64,000 bases of DNA from Grimontia marina. GTDB taxonomy: Bacteria; Pseudomonadota; Gammaproteobacteria; Enterobacterales; Vibrionaceae. The notes beneath the pieces were generated by a model, which ran no database searches, was not told where the DNA came from, and saw only the letters and a program-made list of their open reading frames with translations. The stretch is taken from contig NZ_FIZY01000015.1 of NCBI RefSeq assembly GCF_900060185.1, positions 37,351 through 101,350 of the forward strand, read 5' to 3'. The position numbers and the translations under genes were made by a program. This document shows positions 6,798-15,118 of this stretch, one piece after another (the first letter of the stretch is position 1; each line of letters opens with the position of its first letter).

Positions 6798-8570
6798 TTA
6801 ATCCGCCACAACTAAACCTTCGCGCCTTGGGTCAGCTCCGCCTACCAAGGTGCCGCTATCGATAACAATACCGTGGATACCCGAGGTTAAGTCACGAATA
6901 TTGACTTCATATCCCATTGCTTCAAGCGCTGGCTTGAAACTTTCTGCATCAGTCCCGGCTTCAAGATCGTAGGTGCCAAAACGGTTTATAAGGTGAGGCA
7001 GGTCGATGGCAGATTGGATGTCGAGTCCCCAATCAAGGTGCGCGACCAAGGTTTTCGCCACGTAGCCTATGATGCGGCTGCCGCCCGGTGAGCCAACGGC
7101 CATGTATGGCTTGCCATCACGCATCACGATGGTTGGCGACATGGATGAGCGGGGGCGTTTGCCCGGCTCAACGCGGTTGGCAATCGGATACCCGTTAGCG
7201 TGGGTTTTGAACGAGAAGTCTGTGAGCTCGTTGTTGAGCAGAAAGCCTCGCGTCATCAGGCGTGAGCCAAAGCCGTTCTCGATGGTAGTGGTGATAGAAA
7301 CGATGTTGCCGTCTTTATCCACAATCGAGTAATGGCTGGTGGAAGGCAACTCAATAGACTCGTCATCTGCAAGTTTTGGCGTAACGCTGGCGTAACTAAA
7401 CTTGGGCTCACCCGGGTTAACCTCTTTCATGGCACCTTCTGCAGGGATCAGCGCTGCGCGAGCTTTGAGGTATTCCGGAGCCAGCAGGCCTTCTGTTGGC
7501 ACTGGCACAAAATCGCTGTCGGCAATGTAGCGGCCGCGGTCTGCAAACGCCATCCGAGAGGCATCCCCAATCAAACGCCAGCTTTCGGGATTATCTTTAC
7601 CCAGTGACTTCATCGGGAAGTGACTGAGTACCCCCAGAATTTGCCCCACTGTAATACCGCCTGATGTTGGTGGTCCCATGCCACAAATACGGTACTGGTG
7701 GTAAGGCGCACAAACAGGCTGGCGCTCCACAATGCGGTAATCAGCCAGATCTTCTTTGCTCAGAATGCCCGGGTTGCCCGCGGCGTTTTGCACTGTCGCC
7801 ACGATGTCGGCGGCAATCTCACCTTCGTAGAAGTTATCAATGTCTTCAGCGACCAGTTTTAAGGTATTGGCATATTCCTGATTCACCAGACGGTGACCGA
7901 CAGTAAGTGGATTACCATTGTCGTCAAAGAAATACTGATAAGTGGATGGGTAACGGCGCAGTCTATCGGCATCGCCCTCAATCATACCCGCTAAACGGGG
8001 TGAGACTTCAAAGCCACTTTCTGCCACTTCAATGGCCGGCGTCAGTACTGTGCGCCATGAAAGGTTTCCAAATTTGGCGTGAGTATCGTGCATCAGGCGT
8101 AATGTGCCCGGTGTGCCGACAGAGCGCCCACCGACCACAGCATCATAGAACTTCAGCGGCTCGCCATTTTCGTTCTGGAACAGGGTAGGCGTGGCATCTT
8201 TTGGCGCGGTTTCGCGTCCGTCAAACGTGGTGAGTGCCTGCGCATCACTGTCCCAATACACCAGCAGTGCACCGCCGCCGATACCTGAGCTTTGTGGTTC
8301 AACCAAGCCGAGGACAGTTTGTACCGCAACCATGGCATCAATCGCATTCCCGCCAGCACGCAGCATGGCTTCACCTGCTCGGGTAGCATGGGGGTTGGCA
8401 GAGGCCACCATCCACTCTTTACCTTTCACGGCTTTTCGCATCACGCTGCCGGTTGCAAGTTCTGGTGCAATCGCATCTGTGGTTTGGCCTTCAGATGTGG
8501 CGGTAGCAGGAAAAGAAAGTGCAAGGCTGAGTGCCAGTGTGGAAAGGAACAGGGTAGGGTGTTTTTTCAT
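6798..8570 (-). CDS. ggt: Gamma-glutamyltranspeptidase
   Basis: Periplasmic N-terminal-nucleophile hydrolase of 590 residues. It hydrolyses glutathione and transfers its gamma-glutamyl group; the precursor cleaves itself into large and small subunits. The signal peptide covers about residues 1-24. The self-processing and catalytic threonine is T411 in STSHYSIVD, matching the family T-x-H-x-S-V-V-D motif. The small-subunit start ITTTIENGFGSRL and the glycine loop VGSPGGSRI complete the family pattern. Length agrees with E. coli Ggt (580). It appears to be co-transcribed with the downstream DUF2780 gene. No regulator site was recognised in the 170 bp upstream. Confidence 0.97.
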   Translation of the reverse strand: MKKHPTLFLSTLALSLALSFPATATSEGQTTDAIAPELATGSVMRKAVKGKEWMVASANPHATRAGEAMLRAGGNAIDAMVAVQTVLGLVEPQSSGIGGGALLVYWDSDAQALTTFDGRETAPKDATPTLFQNENGEPLKFYDAVVGGRSVGTPGTLRLMHDTHAKFGNLSWRTVLTPAIEVAESGFEVSPRLAGMIEGDADRLRRYPSTYQYFFDDNGNPLTVGHRLVNQEYANTLKLVAEDIDNFYEGEIAADIVATVQNAAGNPGILSKEDLADYRIVERQPVCAPYHQYRICGMGPPTSGGITVGQILGVLSHFPMKSLGKDNPESWRLIGDASRMAFADRGRYIADSDFVPVPTEGLLAPEYLKARAALIPAEGAMKEVNPGEPKFSYASVTPKLADDESIELPSTSHYSIVDKDGNIVSITTTIENGFGSRLMTRGFLLNNELTDFSFKTHANGYPIANRVEPGKRPRSSMSPTIVMRDGKPYMAVGSPGGSRIIGYVAKTLVAHLDWGLDIQSAIDLPHLINRFGTYDLEAGTDAESFKPALEAMGYEVNIRDLTSGIHGIVIDSGTLVGGADPRREGLVVAD

Positions 8571-8708
8571 TGTAATTCCTTTTAACGCCCAAACATTCGG
8601 ACTTTGAGTATAGTTCGCAAAAGGAAGAGAAGAGTGTCGGATTAACGAGGCAGAAACACGGATTTTTTCCGCTATGGCAGCAAGATAGAGGATTTGTAGG
8701 GCGTAAAG

Positions 8709-8731
8709 GAAAACGGCACCTGACGGTGCCG
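8709..8731 (-). terminator. Intrinsic terminator after rarD
   Basis: On the minus strand, CGGCACC-GTCA-GGTGCCG (8731-8714) is followed by TTTTCC. It ends the rarD transcript about 11 bp after the stop codon. Confidence 0.8.
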
Positions 8732-8741
8732 TATTGAGTGC

Positions 8742-9638
8742 TTATTTGCTGCGTTGCTTGCTCCGGTTTCTGACAGCATCAAAGGTAAAGATTGCCAGCG
8801 CGGTCCAGATAAAGGCAAAAGTGGTCGCTTTATCTGTCGTGAACGGCTCGTTGTAGAGGCCAACGGCCAACATGAACATCATGGTTGGGCCGATATACTG
8901 GAAAAAGCCAAGCGTCGAGAGACGTAATTTCGTCGCCGCTCCGTTAAAGCAAAGCAGTGGCAGTGTGGTCACCACGCCAGCAGCGATCAGAAGGAGGTTC
9001 AATCCCCAGCTGTTTTGCATCATGTCTGAGGTGGTGCTGCTGGCGATAAATAGAAGGTAAATCAGCGACACAGGCATCAGCACCAGGGTTTCTATGAAAA
9101 GGCCGGTTGCGGCATCGACGTTTATCTTCTTACGCAGCAGGCCGTAGCAGCCAAAACTACAAGCCAGTACCAGCGCGACCCAGGGCAGTGAGCCAAAGGT
9201 GATGACCTGAATGGCCACGCCGAGAAATGCCAGGGTTACGGCAGCCCATTGTAGCTTTCTGAAACGCTCACCAAGGAAGACCATACCAAGCACCACATTG
9301 ATAAGCGGGTTGATGTAGTAGCCGAGACTGGCATCGAGCATCAGGTCATTTTTTACCGCCCAAATGAAAATCAGCCAGTTGGCGGCGATCACCACGGCAG
9401 TGATGGTCAGAAGGCCAAGACGTTTTTTGTCTTTCAGTAACAATTTGACGCGCGCAAGGCCACTGCTGGCACGAAGAATGAGGGCTAGGAAGAAGAAAGA
9501 CCAAATCACGCGGTGCACCAACACTTCCATCGGTGGTACATCGGTTAGAGCCTTAAAGTAAAGCGGAGCGACGCCCCACATGGTGTAAGCGCCCAGCGCC
9601 AGCATCACGCCGCGGCGGGTTTGTTGCGCATCATTCAC
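8742..9638 (-). CDS. rarD: EamA-family transporter RarD
   Basis: Drug/metabolite-transporter superfamily protein with about ten transmembrane segments and two EamA repeats. E. coli rarD is linked to chloramphenicol sensitivity; the natural substrate is unsettled. Family hallmarks are RRGVMLALGAYTMWGVAPLYFK at the N-terminus, HRVIWSFFFL, and the second-repeat motif FFQYIGPTMMFMLAV. I placed the start at the GTG at 9638 (VNDAQQTRRGV), giving 298 residues against 296 in E. coli; a TTG at 9674 is in frame but would add twelve unlikely residues. Ribosome-binding signal is weak. A terminator-like hairpin lies 34 bp upstream of the start, inside the leader. The gene diverges from recQ. Confidence 0.9.
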   Translation of the reverse strand: MNDAQQTRRGVMLALGAYTMWGVAPLYFKALTDVPPMEVLVHRVIWSFFFLALILRASSGLARVKLLLKDKKRLGLLTITAVVIAANWLIFIWAVKNDLMLDASLGYYINPLINVVLGMVFLGERFRKLQWAAVTLAFLGVAIQVITFGSLPWVALVLACSFGCYGLLRKKINVDAATGLFIETLVLMPVSLIYLLFIASSTTSDMMQNSWGLNLLLIAAGVVTTLPLLCFNGAATKLRLSTLGFFQYIGPTMMFMLAVGLYNEPFTTDKATTFAFIWTALAIFTFDAVRNRSKQRSK

Positions 9639-9670
9639 TGCGAAATCTCTACATCTAAAAACGCTAAAGA

Positions 9671-9692
9671 GCAAAAACCGCCTGATGGCGGT
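9671..9692 (-). terminator. Terminator-like hairpin in rarD leader
   Basis: Minus strand: ACCGCC (9692-9687), loop ATCA, GGCGGT (9682-9677), then a T-run at 9677-9673. It lies upstream of rarD and after likely promoter elements (TATATA near 9756), and no minus-strand gene precedes it, so it may be an attenuator. An out-of-place terminator is the alternative. Confidence 0.5.
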
Positions 9693-9915
9693 GCGTGCAG
9701 CGAAAAATAAAGGCCTGAAGCGGATTTTTCCGGTGAAAGCCCAGCATCCACATCATATATAAAAGTTTTTGCTGCTTTGGCCAGTATATGGACTTCCCTT
9801 TTTGAAGCACACCTTTTCTGTTGAGAAAAATTGAACTGACAGTTCGTCGTCGTTGACCTTTTATCCATGCCCCGCTGCGTTTAGAATGAGCGGCTATTCA
9901 ATGATGAGAGGCTCT

Positions 9916-11766
9916 ATGACCGTTACCGATTCGGCCGAAATGACACCACCACTGGCGCACGACGAAACTGTTCTGCAGGAAGTGTTCGGCTATCACAGTT
10001 ACCGCGACGGTCAGAAAGAAATCATCGATGCCGCAGTTGGCGGGCGTGATTCATTGGTTATCATGCCAACAGGCGGTGGCAAGAGCCTCTGTTATCAAAT
10101 TCCTGCCTTGGTGCGCGATGGCCTCACCATCGTGATCTCGCCGCTGATCTCCTTGATGAAAGATCAGGTCGACCAATTGCTGGCGAATGGTGTGCAGGCC
10201 GCATGTCTTAACTCTTCGATGAATCCAGACGAGCAATCGGCCACGTGGCAATCGCTGCGCAATGGCTCGCTCAAGCTGTTGTATGTATCGCCAGAGCGTA
10301 TTCTGATGCGTGATTTCATCGAGCGCCTACACTCGGTCAACCTTGGCCTGATTGCGGTCGATGAAGCGCACTGTATTAGTCAGTGGGGACACGACTTTCG
10401 TCCTGAGTACGCGCAACTTGGCAGCCTGAAGCAGCATTTCCTCGACGTGCCTGTGATGGCGTTGACCGCAACGGCAGACGACACCACGCGTCAGGATATC
10501 TGCCAGCGTCTGGCTCTCAATGACCCGCACATCTATCTTGGCAGTTTTGACCGTCCGAATATCCGCTACACCTTGGTTGAAAAGCACAAGCCTCTGGCGC
10601 AATTGACCCAGTTTCTGGCAACCCAGTCCGGCCAGAGCGGTATCGTTTACTGCAACAGCCGCAAGCGGGTCGAGCAGGTGGCAGAAAAGCTGGTTGGCAA
10701 TAATATCCGCGCTGCGGCTTATCATGCAGGCATGACGAACGAGCAACGTGCCTGGGTACAGGAAGCGTTCCAGCGAGATGATGTGCAGATAGTCGTCGCG
10801 ACCGTGGCATTCGGTATGGGTATTAATAAACCCAATGTGCGTTTTGTTGTGCATTACGACATTCCGCGCAATATCGAATCCTACTATCAGGAAACCGGCC
10901 GCGCCGGACGTGATGGTCTGCCCGCAGAAGCAGTGATGTTCTATGACCCGTCAGACATTGGCTGGCTGCACCGCTGTTTGGAAGAAAAACCGGATGGTCC
11001 GCAAAAGCTGGTGGAAAGCCACAAGCTCAATGCGATGGGTGCGTTTGCCGAAGCGCTGACTTGTCGCCGTCTCGTATTGCTGAATTACTTTGGTGAATAC
11101 CGCGATAAGCCTTGCGGCAACTGCGATATCTGCCTTGACCCGCCGACGCTGTTTGATGGTACTGAGCAAGCGCAAAAAGCCTTGTCCTGCGTGTACCGCG
11201 TCAACCAGAATTTCGGTGTGGGCTATACGGTCGAAGTGCTGCGCGGGATGCAGAATCAGCGTATTAAGGAATACGGACACGAGAAGCTCAGCACCTATGG
11301 TCTGGGGAAAGCGTTCAGCCATGAATACTGGGTCAGCATTTTCCGTCAGCTTATCCACCGTGGTTATCTGGTGCAGAACATCGCCCGAAGCTCTGTGCTG
11401 CAATTGACCGAAGAAGCGCGTCCGGTGCTTCGCGGGGAAATTGCGCTAGAACTTGCGGTGCCGCGATTGGGGCTGTCGCCACGTAGCAAAGCTGACAAGC
11501 TTGGTAAGCGCAACTATGACAAGAAACTGTTCGCCAAACTTCGCAAGCTCCGTAAAGCGATTGCGGATGAAGAAGACATTCCACCATACGTGGTCTTCAA
11601 CGATGCCACCTTGATTGAGATGGCAGAGATGATCCCGACCTCACAAGGTGAGCTGCTGGCGGTGAACGGTGTCGGTCAGCGCAAGCTTGAAAAATACGGC
11701 AATGTATTCCTCGATGTGATTGAAGACCATATCACCCTCAATGACGATGAGCCGAGTTATGGATAA
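9916..11766 (+). CDS. recQ: ATP-dependent DNA helicase RecQ
   Basis: 3'-5' helicase of the RecF recombination pathway, 616 residues. Domains in order: helicase core with Walker A TGGGKS (residues 52-57), DEAH box in [17 protein letters not shown] including the RecQ aromatic-rich loop, motif [17 protein letters not shown] domain with zinc-binding cysteines in [12 protein letters not shown] and CGNCDIC; C-terminal HRDC domain ([13 protein letters not shown]...). The start is the ATG at 9916, preceded by AGAGG at five bases; an ATG at 9853 would add 21 unconserved residues. Its last 8 bp overlap the next gene, so the two are probably translationally coupled. Divergent from rarD. Confidence 0.97.
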   Translation: MTVTDSAEMTPPLAHDETVLQEVFGYHSYRDGQKEIIDAAVGGRDSLVIMPTGGGKSLCYQIPALVRDGLTIVISPLISLMKDQVDQLLANGVQAACLNSSMNPDEQSATWQSLRNGSLKLLYVSPERILMRDFIERLHSVNLGLIAVDEAHCISQWGHDFRPEYAQLGSLKQHFLDVPVMALTATADDTTRQDICQRLALNDPHIYLGSFDRPNIRYTLVEKHKPLAQLTQFLATQSGQSGIVYCNSRKRVEQVAEKLVGNNIRAAAYHAGMTNEQRAWVQEAFQRDDVQIVVATVAFGMGINKPNVRFVVHYDIPRNIESYYQETGRAGRDGLPAEAVMFYDPSDIGWLHRCLEEKPDGPQKLVESHKLNAMGAFAEALTCRRLVLLNYFGEYRDKPCGNCDICLDPPTLFDGTEQAQKALSCVYRVNQNFGVGYTVEVLRGMQNQRIKEYGHEKLSTYGLGKAFSHEYWVSIFRQLIHRGYLVQNIARSSVLQLTEEARPVLRGEIALELAVPRLGLSPRSKADKLGKRNYDKKLFAKLRKLRKAIADEEDIPPYVVFNDATLIEMAEMIPTSQGELLAVNGVGQRKLEKYGNVFLDVIEDHITLNDDEPSYG

Positions 11767-12067
11767 CCCTACTTTCCGTCTTTCCCACCATGACAGCGAA
11801 GCAGGTCGGTTGGTGCTGGCTGCAGATGCGCTGGATTTTGATAACGCCGAGCAACATCTGATGGCGTTTTGCCAACTGATTGACGCTAAGGTCACAGAAA
11901 AACAAACCGACGCGGACTTATTAAGCTGGCTTATCGACTTCGAAGGCGTGCCATTTATGCTGCGTGCCGAGCATTACAGCGCCAGTGTGTGGCTGGAAAG
12001 GCTGGGCGCAGAGGGTGACGAAGAGCTCGCCTTTATGAACAACTGGCTGTCGAAACAGCTTGGCTAA
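11759..12067 (+). CDS. DUF3630 family protein
   Basis: Small acidic protein of 102 residues resembling the DUF3630 family, which I know only as an uncharacterised family; function unknown. It has no signal peptide and no membrane segment. Recognisable features are the N-terminal [20 protein letters not shown] and aromatic-rich [20 protein letters not shown] in the C-terminal half. The start is the ATG at 11759, inside the last codons of recQ (ATGGATAA arrangement), so it is most likely expressed from the recQ message. A longer start at 11720 is open but lies deeper inside recQ. A link to RecQ is suggested only by this coupling. Confidence 0.75.
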   Translation: MDNPTFRLSHHDSEAGRLVLAADALDFDNAEQHLMAFCQLIDAKVTEKQTDADLLSWLIDFEGVPFMLRAEHYSASVWLERLGAEGDEELAFMNNWLSKQLG

Positions 12068-12098
12068 TCTTCGCCTCGAATTTCGCAATTTGTAGCAG

Positions 12099-12126
12099 TT
12101 GGCATTCGCCGGAATTGATGTATAAT
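12099..12126 (+). promoter_or_regulatory. Strong sigma-70 promoter upstream of yhhQ
   Basis: TTGGCA (12099-12104), a 16-bp spacer and a consensus TATAAT (12121-12126) predict a transcript starting near 12133, about eight bases before the nested inverted-repeat element. The leader to yhhQ would be about 345 nt. Confidence 0.7.
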
Positions 12127-12140
12127 TCGCCACCTTATTA

Positions 12141-12404
12141 GGGGCTGTTAACCTTTGGTGATGATTTTTGCAGCAGTTTGTGGGGATTTTATGCAAGGCA
12201 GAGGCTTCGATGTGTAGCTAGCCTATATGAGAAGCTGATAACGCAGCAGAAATTCCCCACAAACGCTGCCAGAACGGTTCTGCTCTATGCGTTTTATGCT
12301 TTGTTGAGGCGTAATTGCTTAGAATGACTAGGCGGCATACACCTCGCCGCGCCTAAAACGCTTATAGCGAGAACAAAACTTAACCACCAAAGGTCAACAG
12401 CCCC
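12141..12404. repeat. 264-bp nested inverted-repeat element (MITE-like)
   Basis: The outer arms GGGGCTGTTAACCTTTGGTG (12141-12160) and the reverse complement at 12385-12404 agree at 19 of 20 positions. Within it a second inverted repeat pairs 12170-12186 (GCAGCAGTTTGTGGGGA) with 12253-12269, with one bulged base, and smaller GC-rich hairpins occupy 12300-12360. The dinucleotide TA flanks both ends, as expected for a TA target duplication, although two bases are weak evidence. No plausible coding frame was found. It sits wholly inside the predicted yhhQ leader. A miniature transposable element is the preferred reading; a large regulatory RNA structure is the alternative. The remaining bases 12405-12477 hold a small hairpin (CCAGAT...ATCTGG, 12411-12428). 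Confidence 0.65.
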
Positions 12405-12477
12405 TAGGAGCCAGATCACAGAATCTGGTGAGTTGGTAATTTGGGTTCCCTCGCCCCCAATGACAAAAAGGTTCACA

Positions 12478-13143
12478 ATGAGCACTTTTACGCCCGCGCA
12501 ACAGCGCAAAGCCCTCTCTTTCCTGGTGGTTTTCCACCTGGTTATCATTGCATCCAGTAACTACCTGGTTCAGTTGCCATTTACCGTTTTCGGGTTTCAC
12601 ACCACTTGGGGTGCGTTTACTTTCCCGTTCATTTTTCTGGCAACCGATCTAACTGTTCGCATCTTTGGTGCGGGTCTTGCGCGCCGGATCATTTTCGCGG
12701 TCATGGTACCGTCGTTATTGATCTCCTATGTGCTGTCGGTTCTTTTCTACCAAGGCGAATATCAGGGGCTGGGTCATTTGACTGAGTTTAATCTGTTCGT
12801 TGCGCGTATCGCTGCAGCAAGCTTTATGGCTTACCTGCTGGGGCAAATCCTCGATATCCATGTGTTCAACCGTCTGCGCCAAACCAAGCAATGGTGGGTG
12901 GCACCAAGCTGTTCAACGCTGTTTGGTAACGCGATTGATACCCTGGCGTTCTTTGCGATTGCTTTCTACAACAGCCCAGATGCCTTTATGGCGGAGAACT
13001 GGGTAGAAATCGCGCTGGTCGATTACGCATTTAAACTGGTGATCAGCCTCGGCTTGTTCGTCCCTATGTACGGTGTGCTGCTGAACTATATTGTCAGCCG
13101 CATTACCCGGGTGAACGAAACGGTTGAAACCAAACTGGTTTAA
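12478..13143 (+). CDS. yhhQ: Queuosine-precursor transporter YhhQ
   Basis: VUT-family membrane protein of 221 residues, exactly the E. coli length. The E. coli protein imports preQ0 and preQ1 (7-cyano- and 7-aminomethyl-7-deazaguanine) for tRNA queuosine. It has six hydrophobic segments; the family motif FPFIFLATDLTVRIFG is at about residues 50-65 and CSTLFGNAIDTLAFF lies in the second half. The start is the ATG at 12478 with AAGG seven bases upstream; in-frame ATGs at 12433 and 12460 would add non-family residues. It has its own strong promoter and terminator. I looked for a preQ1 riboswitch in the leader and did not recognise one; the leader holds the inverted-repeat element instead. Confidence 0.92.
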   Translation: MSTFTPAQQRKALSFLVVFHLVIIASSNYLVQLPFTVFGFHTTWGAFTFPFIFLATDLTVRIFGAGLARRIIFAVMVPSLLISYVLSVLFYQGEYQGLGHLTEFNLFVARIAAASFMAYLLGQILDIHVFNRLRQTKQWWVAPSCSTLFGNAIDTLAFFAIAFYNSPDAFMAENWVEIALVDYAFKLVISLGLFVPMYGVLLNYIVSRITRVNETVETKLV

Positions 13144-13177
13144 CAGCGAAATCAACGCAGAATATTGAGGGAAAGAG

Positions 13178-13204
13178 AGCCGGTCGACAGACCGGCTTTT
13201 TTTA
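13178..13204 (+). terminator. Intrinsic terminator after yhhQ
   Basis: AGCCGGTC-GACA-GACCGGCT followed by eight T residues, 35 bp after the yhhQ stop. Confidence 0.9.
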
Positions 13205-13272
13205 TGTCTTATCCTCAAGCGCTATAATCGAAACACGAGCGTCTTGGCGCTGACTATTTCAAGGAATCCCTC

Positions 13273-13713
13273 ATGATCATTCGAGAAGGCACGCTGGCGG
13301 AAGCTGTGAACGTGCTCAGCCAGATTGATGAGTTTGCCCATCAGGAAAACCTCGCGTCGTTAAAAAAACGTATTGGTGATAAAGCATCACTGGTATTGGT
13401 TGCTGATATCGACGGCGAACTTTGTGGCGTCAAAATTGGCTATCAGTTAGATAACGAGTGCTTTTACAGTTGGCTGGGTGGTGTGACCAAAACTGGTCGC
13501 CGTCGTGGTACTGCGCAGGCATTGCTTCATGCGCAGGAGCGTTGGGTGGCAAAACATGGCTATACCAGTCTCAGAGTGAAGTCCCGTAACTGCTTTGCAG
13601 GCATGCTGTGTTTACTGTTGAACAATCACTACCAGATTGAACATCTGGAGAAGAAAGAGGCATTGGCGCAATATCGCCTTCATTTTGTGAAGAAAATCAC
13701 ACCTGTGGCATGA
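13273..13713 (+). CDS. GNAT family N-acetyltransferase
   Basis: Cytoplasmic acetyltransferase of 146 residues. The acetyl-CoA-binding motif A is visible as VTKTGRRRGTAQALLHAQE (R-x-x-G-x-A, about residues 74-92), followed by a typical beta-strand YTSLRVKSRN and motif-B-like FAGMLCLLLNNHYQI. Substrate cannot be told. AAGGAATCCCTC precedes the ATG. It is flanked by the yhhQ terminator and by the ryhB promoter, so it is a single-gene unit. I considered PanZ/PanM because of GNAT size but the sequence does not resemble it. Confidence 0.85.
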   Translation: MIIREGTLAEAVNVLSQIDEFAHQENLASLKKRIGDKASLVLVADIDGELCGVKIGYQLDNECFYSWLGGVTKTGRRRGTAQALLHAQERWVAKHGYTSLRVKSRNCFAGMLCLLLNNHYQIEHLEKKEALAQYRLHFVKKITPVA

Positions 13714-13738
13714 AGGTAAAAAACAACAAAAATACTGC

Positions 13739-13768
13739 TTGCCAAATAGTAATGAGAATGATTATTAT
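13739..13768 (+). promoter_or_regulatory. ryhB promoter with Fur box
   Basis: TTGCCA (13739-13744), 18-bp spacer, TATTAT (13763-13768). Overlapping it, 13748-13766 (AGTAATGAGAATGATTATT) matches the 19-bp Fur consensus at 14 positions. Iron repression through Fur is therefore expected, as for ryhB in other species. Confidence 0.85.
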
Positions 13769-13774
13769 TTGTCT

Positions 13775-13917
13775 TGTTCGAGGGCAAGTGGGAAACTTAC
13801 TTTCGGACACACGACATTGCTCACATTGCTTCCAGTATATGTTTTTGCATAAAACTGCTTACGTTGTGCAGTTGACCCTGATGCAGGCGACGCTTTTGCT
13901 CAAAGCGTCGCTTTTTT
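13775..13917 (+). ncRNA. ryhB: RyhB iron-responsive small RNA
   Basis: Hfq-dependent sRNA made under iron starvation; it represses mRNAs of non-essential iron proteins. The diagnostic conserved core is present at 13811-13838, including ACGACATTGCTCACATTGC followed by TTCCAGTAT, the same as the E. coli pairing region. The RNA ends in a strong terminator, GCGACGCTTT-TGCTC-AAAGCGTCGC (13887-13911) plus six T. The predicted length of about 143 nt is longer than the 90-nt enterobacterial form, in line with the longer Vibrio RNAs. The 5' end is set from the -10 element and may be off by a few bases. Confidence 0.92.
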
Positions 13918-13938
13918 CTTTTCTGTCCTAAATAAACC

Positions 13939-14589
13939 CTACGCCAGTTCAACCAGCTTACTGACCAGCTTGGAAATCCCTGCATTTGCCTGACTGACTG
14001 AGGTGGCCAGCATGTATGCCGGCGTTGAGAGTAGGCGACGGCTTTGATCCAGCACGAAGTCATCCACTGGGCAATCAATGTGCTCACCGCCCATGGCGTT
14101 GAAAGCCGCCGCTGTTTGTGGATCGTTACCTATGGTGCCTTTTGCGCCTGGCCCATACACTTTCGGGATCAGCACCGGAGAGATACAGACATAGCCAGCA
14201 GGTTTTTCCGCCGTGGCAAACGCCTTACACACGCGCAGCACTTCTTTCTCGATCTCCATTTCTTCGTCGCTGGTGGCAAAGGTGCTCAGGTTCTTAGCAA
14301 CGCCAAATCCGCCGGGTAGCAGCAGGGCATCAAACTCATTCACGTTGAGTTCGCTAAGTGGCTTTACATCACCGCGGGCAATGCGCGCCGCCTCTACCAG
14401 AACATTACGTGTTTCACCGGATTCTTCACCCGCGGCATGATTAATCACATGGTGTTGATCAACATCCGGCGCGAAGCAATGCCAGGAAGCACCCGCCTGC
14501 TCAATGGCCAACAGGGATAAAACGGATTCATGGATCTCTGCGCCGTCGTAGACACCACACCCAGCCAGAATGACTGCCACTTTCTTCAT
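13939..14589 (-). CDS. elbB: ElbB, DJ-1/PfpI-like isoprenoid-biosynthesis protein
   Basis: Class-I-glutamine-amidotransferase-like protein of 216 residues, orthologous to E. coli ElbB, which has reported weak glyoxalase activity and an indirect link to isoprenoid synthesis. The N-terminus VAVILAGCGVYDGAEIHE, the pocket LLLPGGFGVAKNL and the nucleophile-elbow cysteine in GYVCISPVLIPK are family features. TGAGGACAC precedes the ATG. It is convergent with ryhB, whose terminator ends 21 bp away, and divergent from polA across a 529-bp intergenic region. Cytoplasmic; precise reaction uncertain. Confidence 0.93.
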   Translation of the reverse strand: MKKVAVILAGCGVYDGAEIHESVLSLLAIEQAGASWHCFAPDVDQHHVINHAAGEESGETRNVLVEAARIARGDVKPLSELNVNEFDALLLPGGFGVAKNLSTFATSDEEMEIEKEVLRVCKAFATAEKPAGYVCISPVLIPKVYGPGAKGTIGNDPQTAAAFNAMGGEHIDCPVDDFVLDQSRRLLSTPAYMLATSVSQANAGISKLVSKLVELA

Positions 14590-14647
14590 AAATGTGTCCT
14601 CATTTTAAATTCGGGACAGGCAATCAACGCTCATTCCTAGCCTGTCA

Positions 14648-15016
14648 GATCATCAATGCTAGGCTAGTTTATGAGCAAACTGGTAGGGATTTGAATCTAA
14701 CCGGATCACATCCTTACAGATCGATAAAAGAAAATTTTTCTGGATAACTCGATCATGCCACTAATTTCTTTTTCCACAGCCGATGATCGGCGATCGATCC
14801 TGATCACGATCAACGACTTAAGGTTAAGTGTCTAAAAATTATAAGGTAAATTTCTTTCCCTTATGGCATTCCGAATTTGATCTACAGACCTGAAAATAAA
14901 TACCAACAAACTTATCCACAGCGGTTTTTAGTGAATGAGCTGTGTATAAGGCTTATGCACAGGGTGGGGAAGGTCGGCTAAGTAGAGAAGAATAATGTTG
15001 TAAATCCAAAGCGATC
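14648..15016. promoter_or_regulatory. DnaA-box and GATC cluster upstream of polA
   Basis: Contains the perfect DnaA box TTATCCACA (14912-14920), TGTGTATAA (14941-14949, reverse TTATACACA), TTATGCACA (14953-14961), and two one-mismatch sites, TCTGGATAA (14739-14747) and TTTTCCACA (14770-14778). Eleven GATC sites fall in 14648-15016, five of them within 14785-14811. This is the make-up of an oriC or of a DnaA-controlled promoter. DnaA stimulation of polA is described in E. coli. The intergenic stretch 14590-15118 holds no gene. Confidence 0.6.
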
Positions 15017-15118
15017 ACCTTGGCATTCCTGAGCCGAAGAGCGAAATCTCGGGTTAACAGACTCCGGAACTCGTGGCATCCTTACCCATCAATCATTTTC
15101 CGGTTAGCTTATAACGTT

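Noticed and set aside
9635..9868. Minus-strand frame of 77 codons ending at the rarD start
   Set aside because: It spans likely promoter elements and the leader hairpin, has no ribosome-binding site or family features; mentioned only as part of the attenuator question.
12141..12404. tmRNA, RNase P RNA or 6S RNA
   Set aside because: The conserved cores of these RNAs are absent; only the long closing stem is similar in general shape.
12405..12477. preQ1 riboswitch before yhhQ
   Set aside because: An A-rich stretch precedes the start, but the conserved class I or II cores could not be found.
12294..12548. Minus-strand frame of 84 codons over the inverted-repeat element
   Set aside because: It runs through the palindromic element and into yhhQ on the other strand; no family resemblance and no ribosome-binding site.
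13273..13713. PanZ/PanM identity for the GNAT protein
   Set aside because: Size is similar but the sequence lacks the PanZ pattern; left as GNAT of unknown substrate.
13710..13931. Open frame of 73 codons after the GNAT gene
   Set aside because: It covers the Fur box, RyhB core and terminator, so it is a by-product of the sRNA gene.
14648..15016. The chromosomal oriC itself
   Set aside because: DnaA boxes and GATC sites fit, but the usual flanking genes (mioC, mnmG) are absent and polA is not next to oriC in relatives I know. Kept as an oriC-like regulatory cluster.
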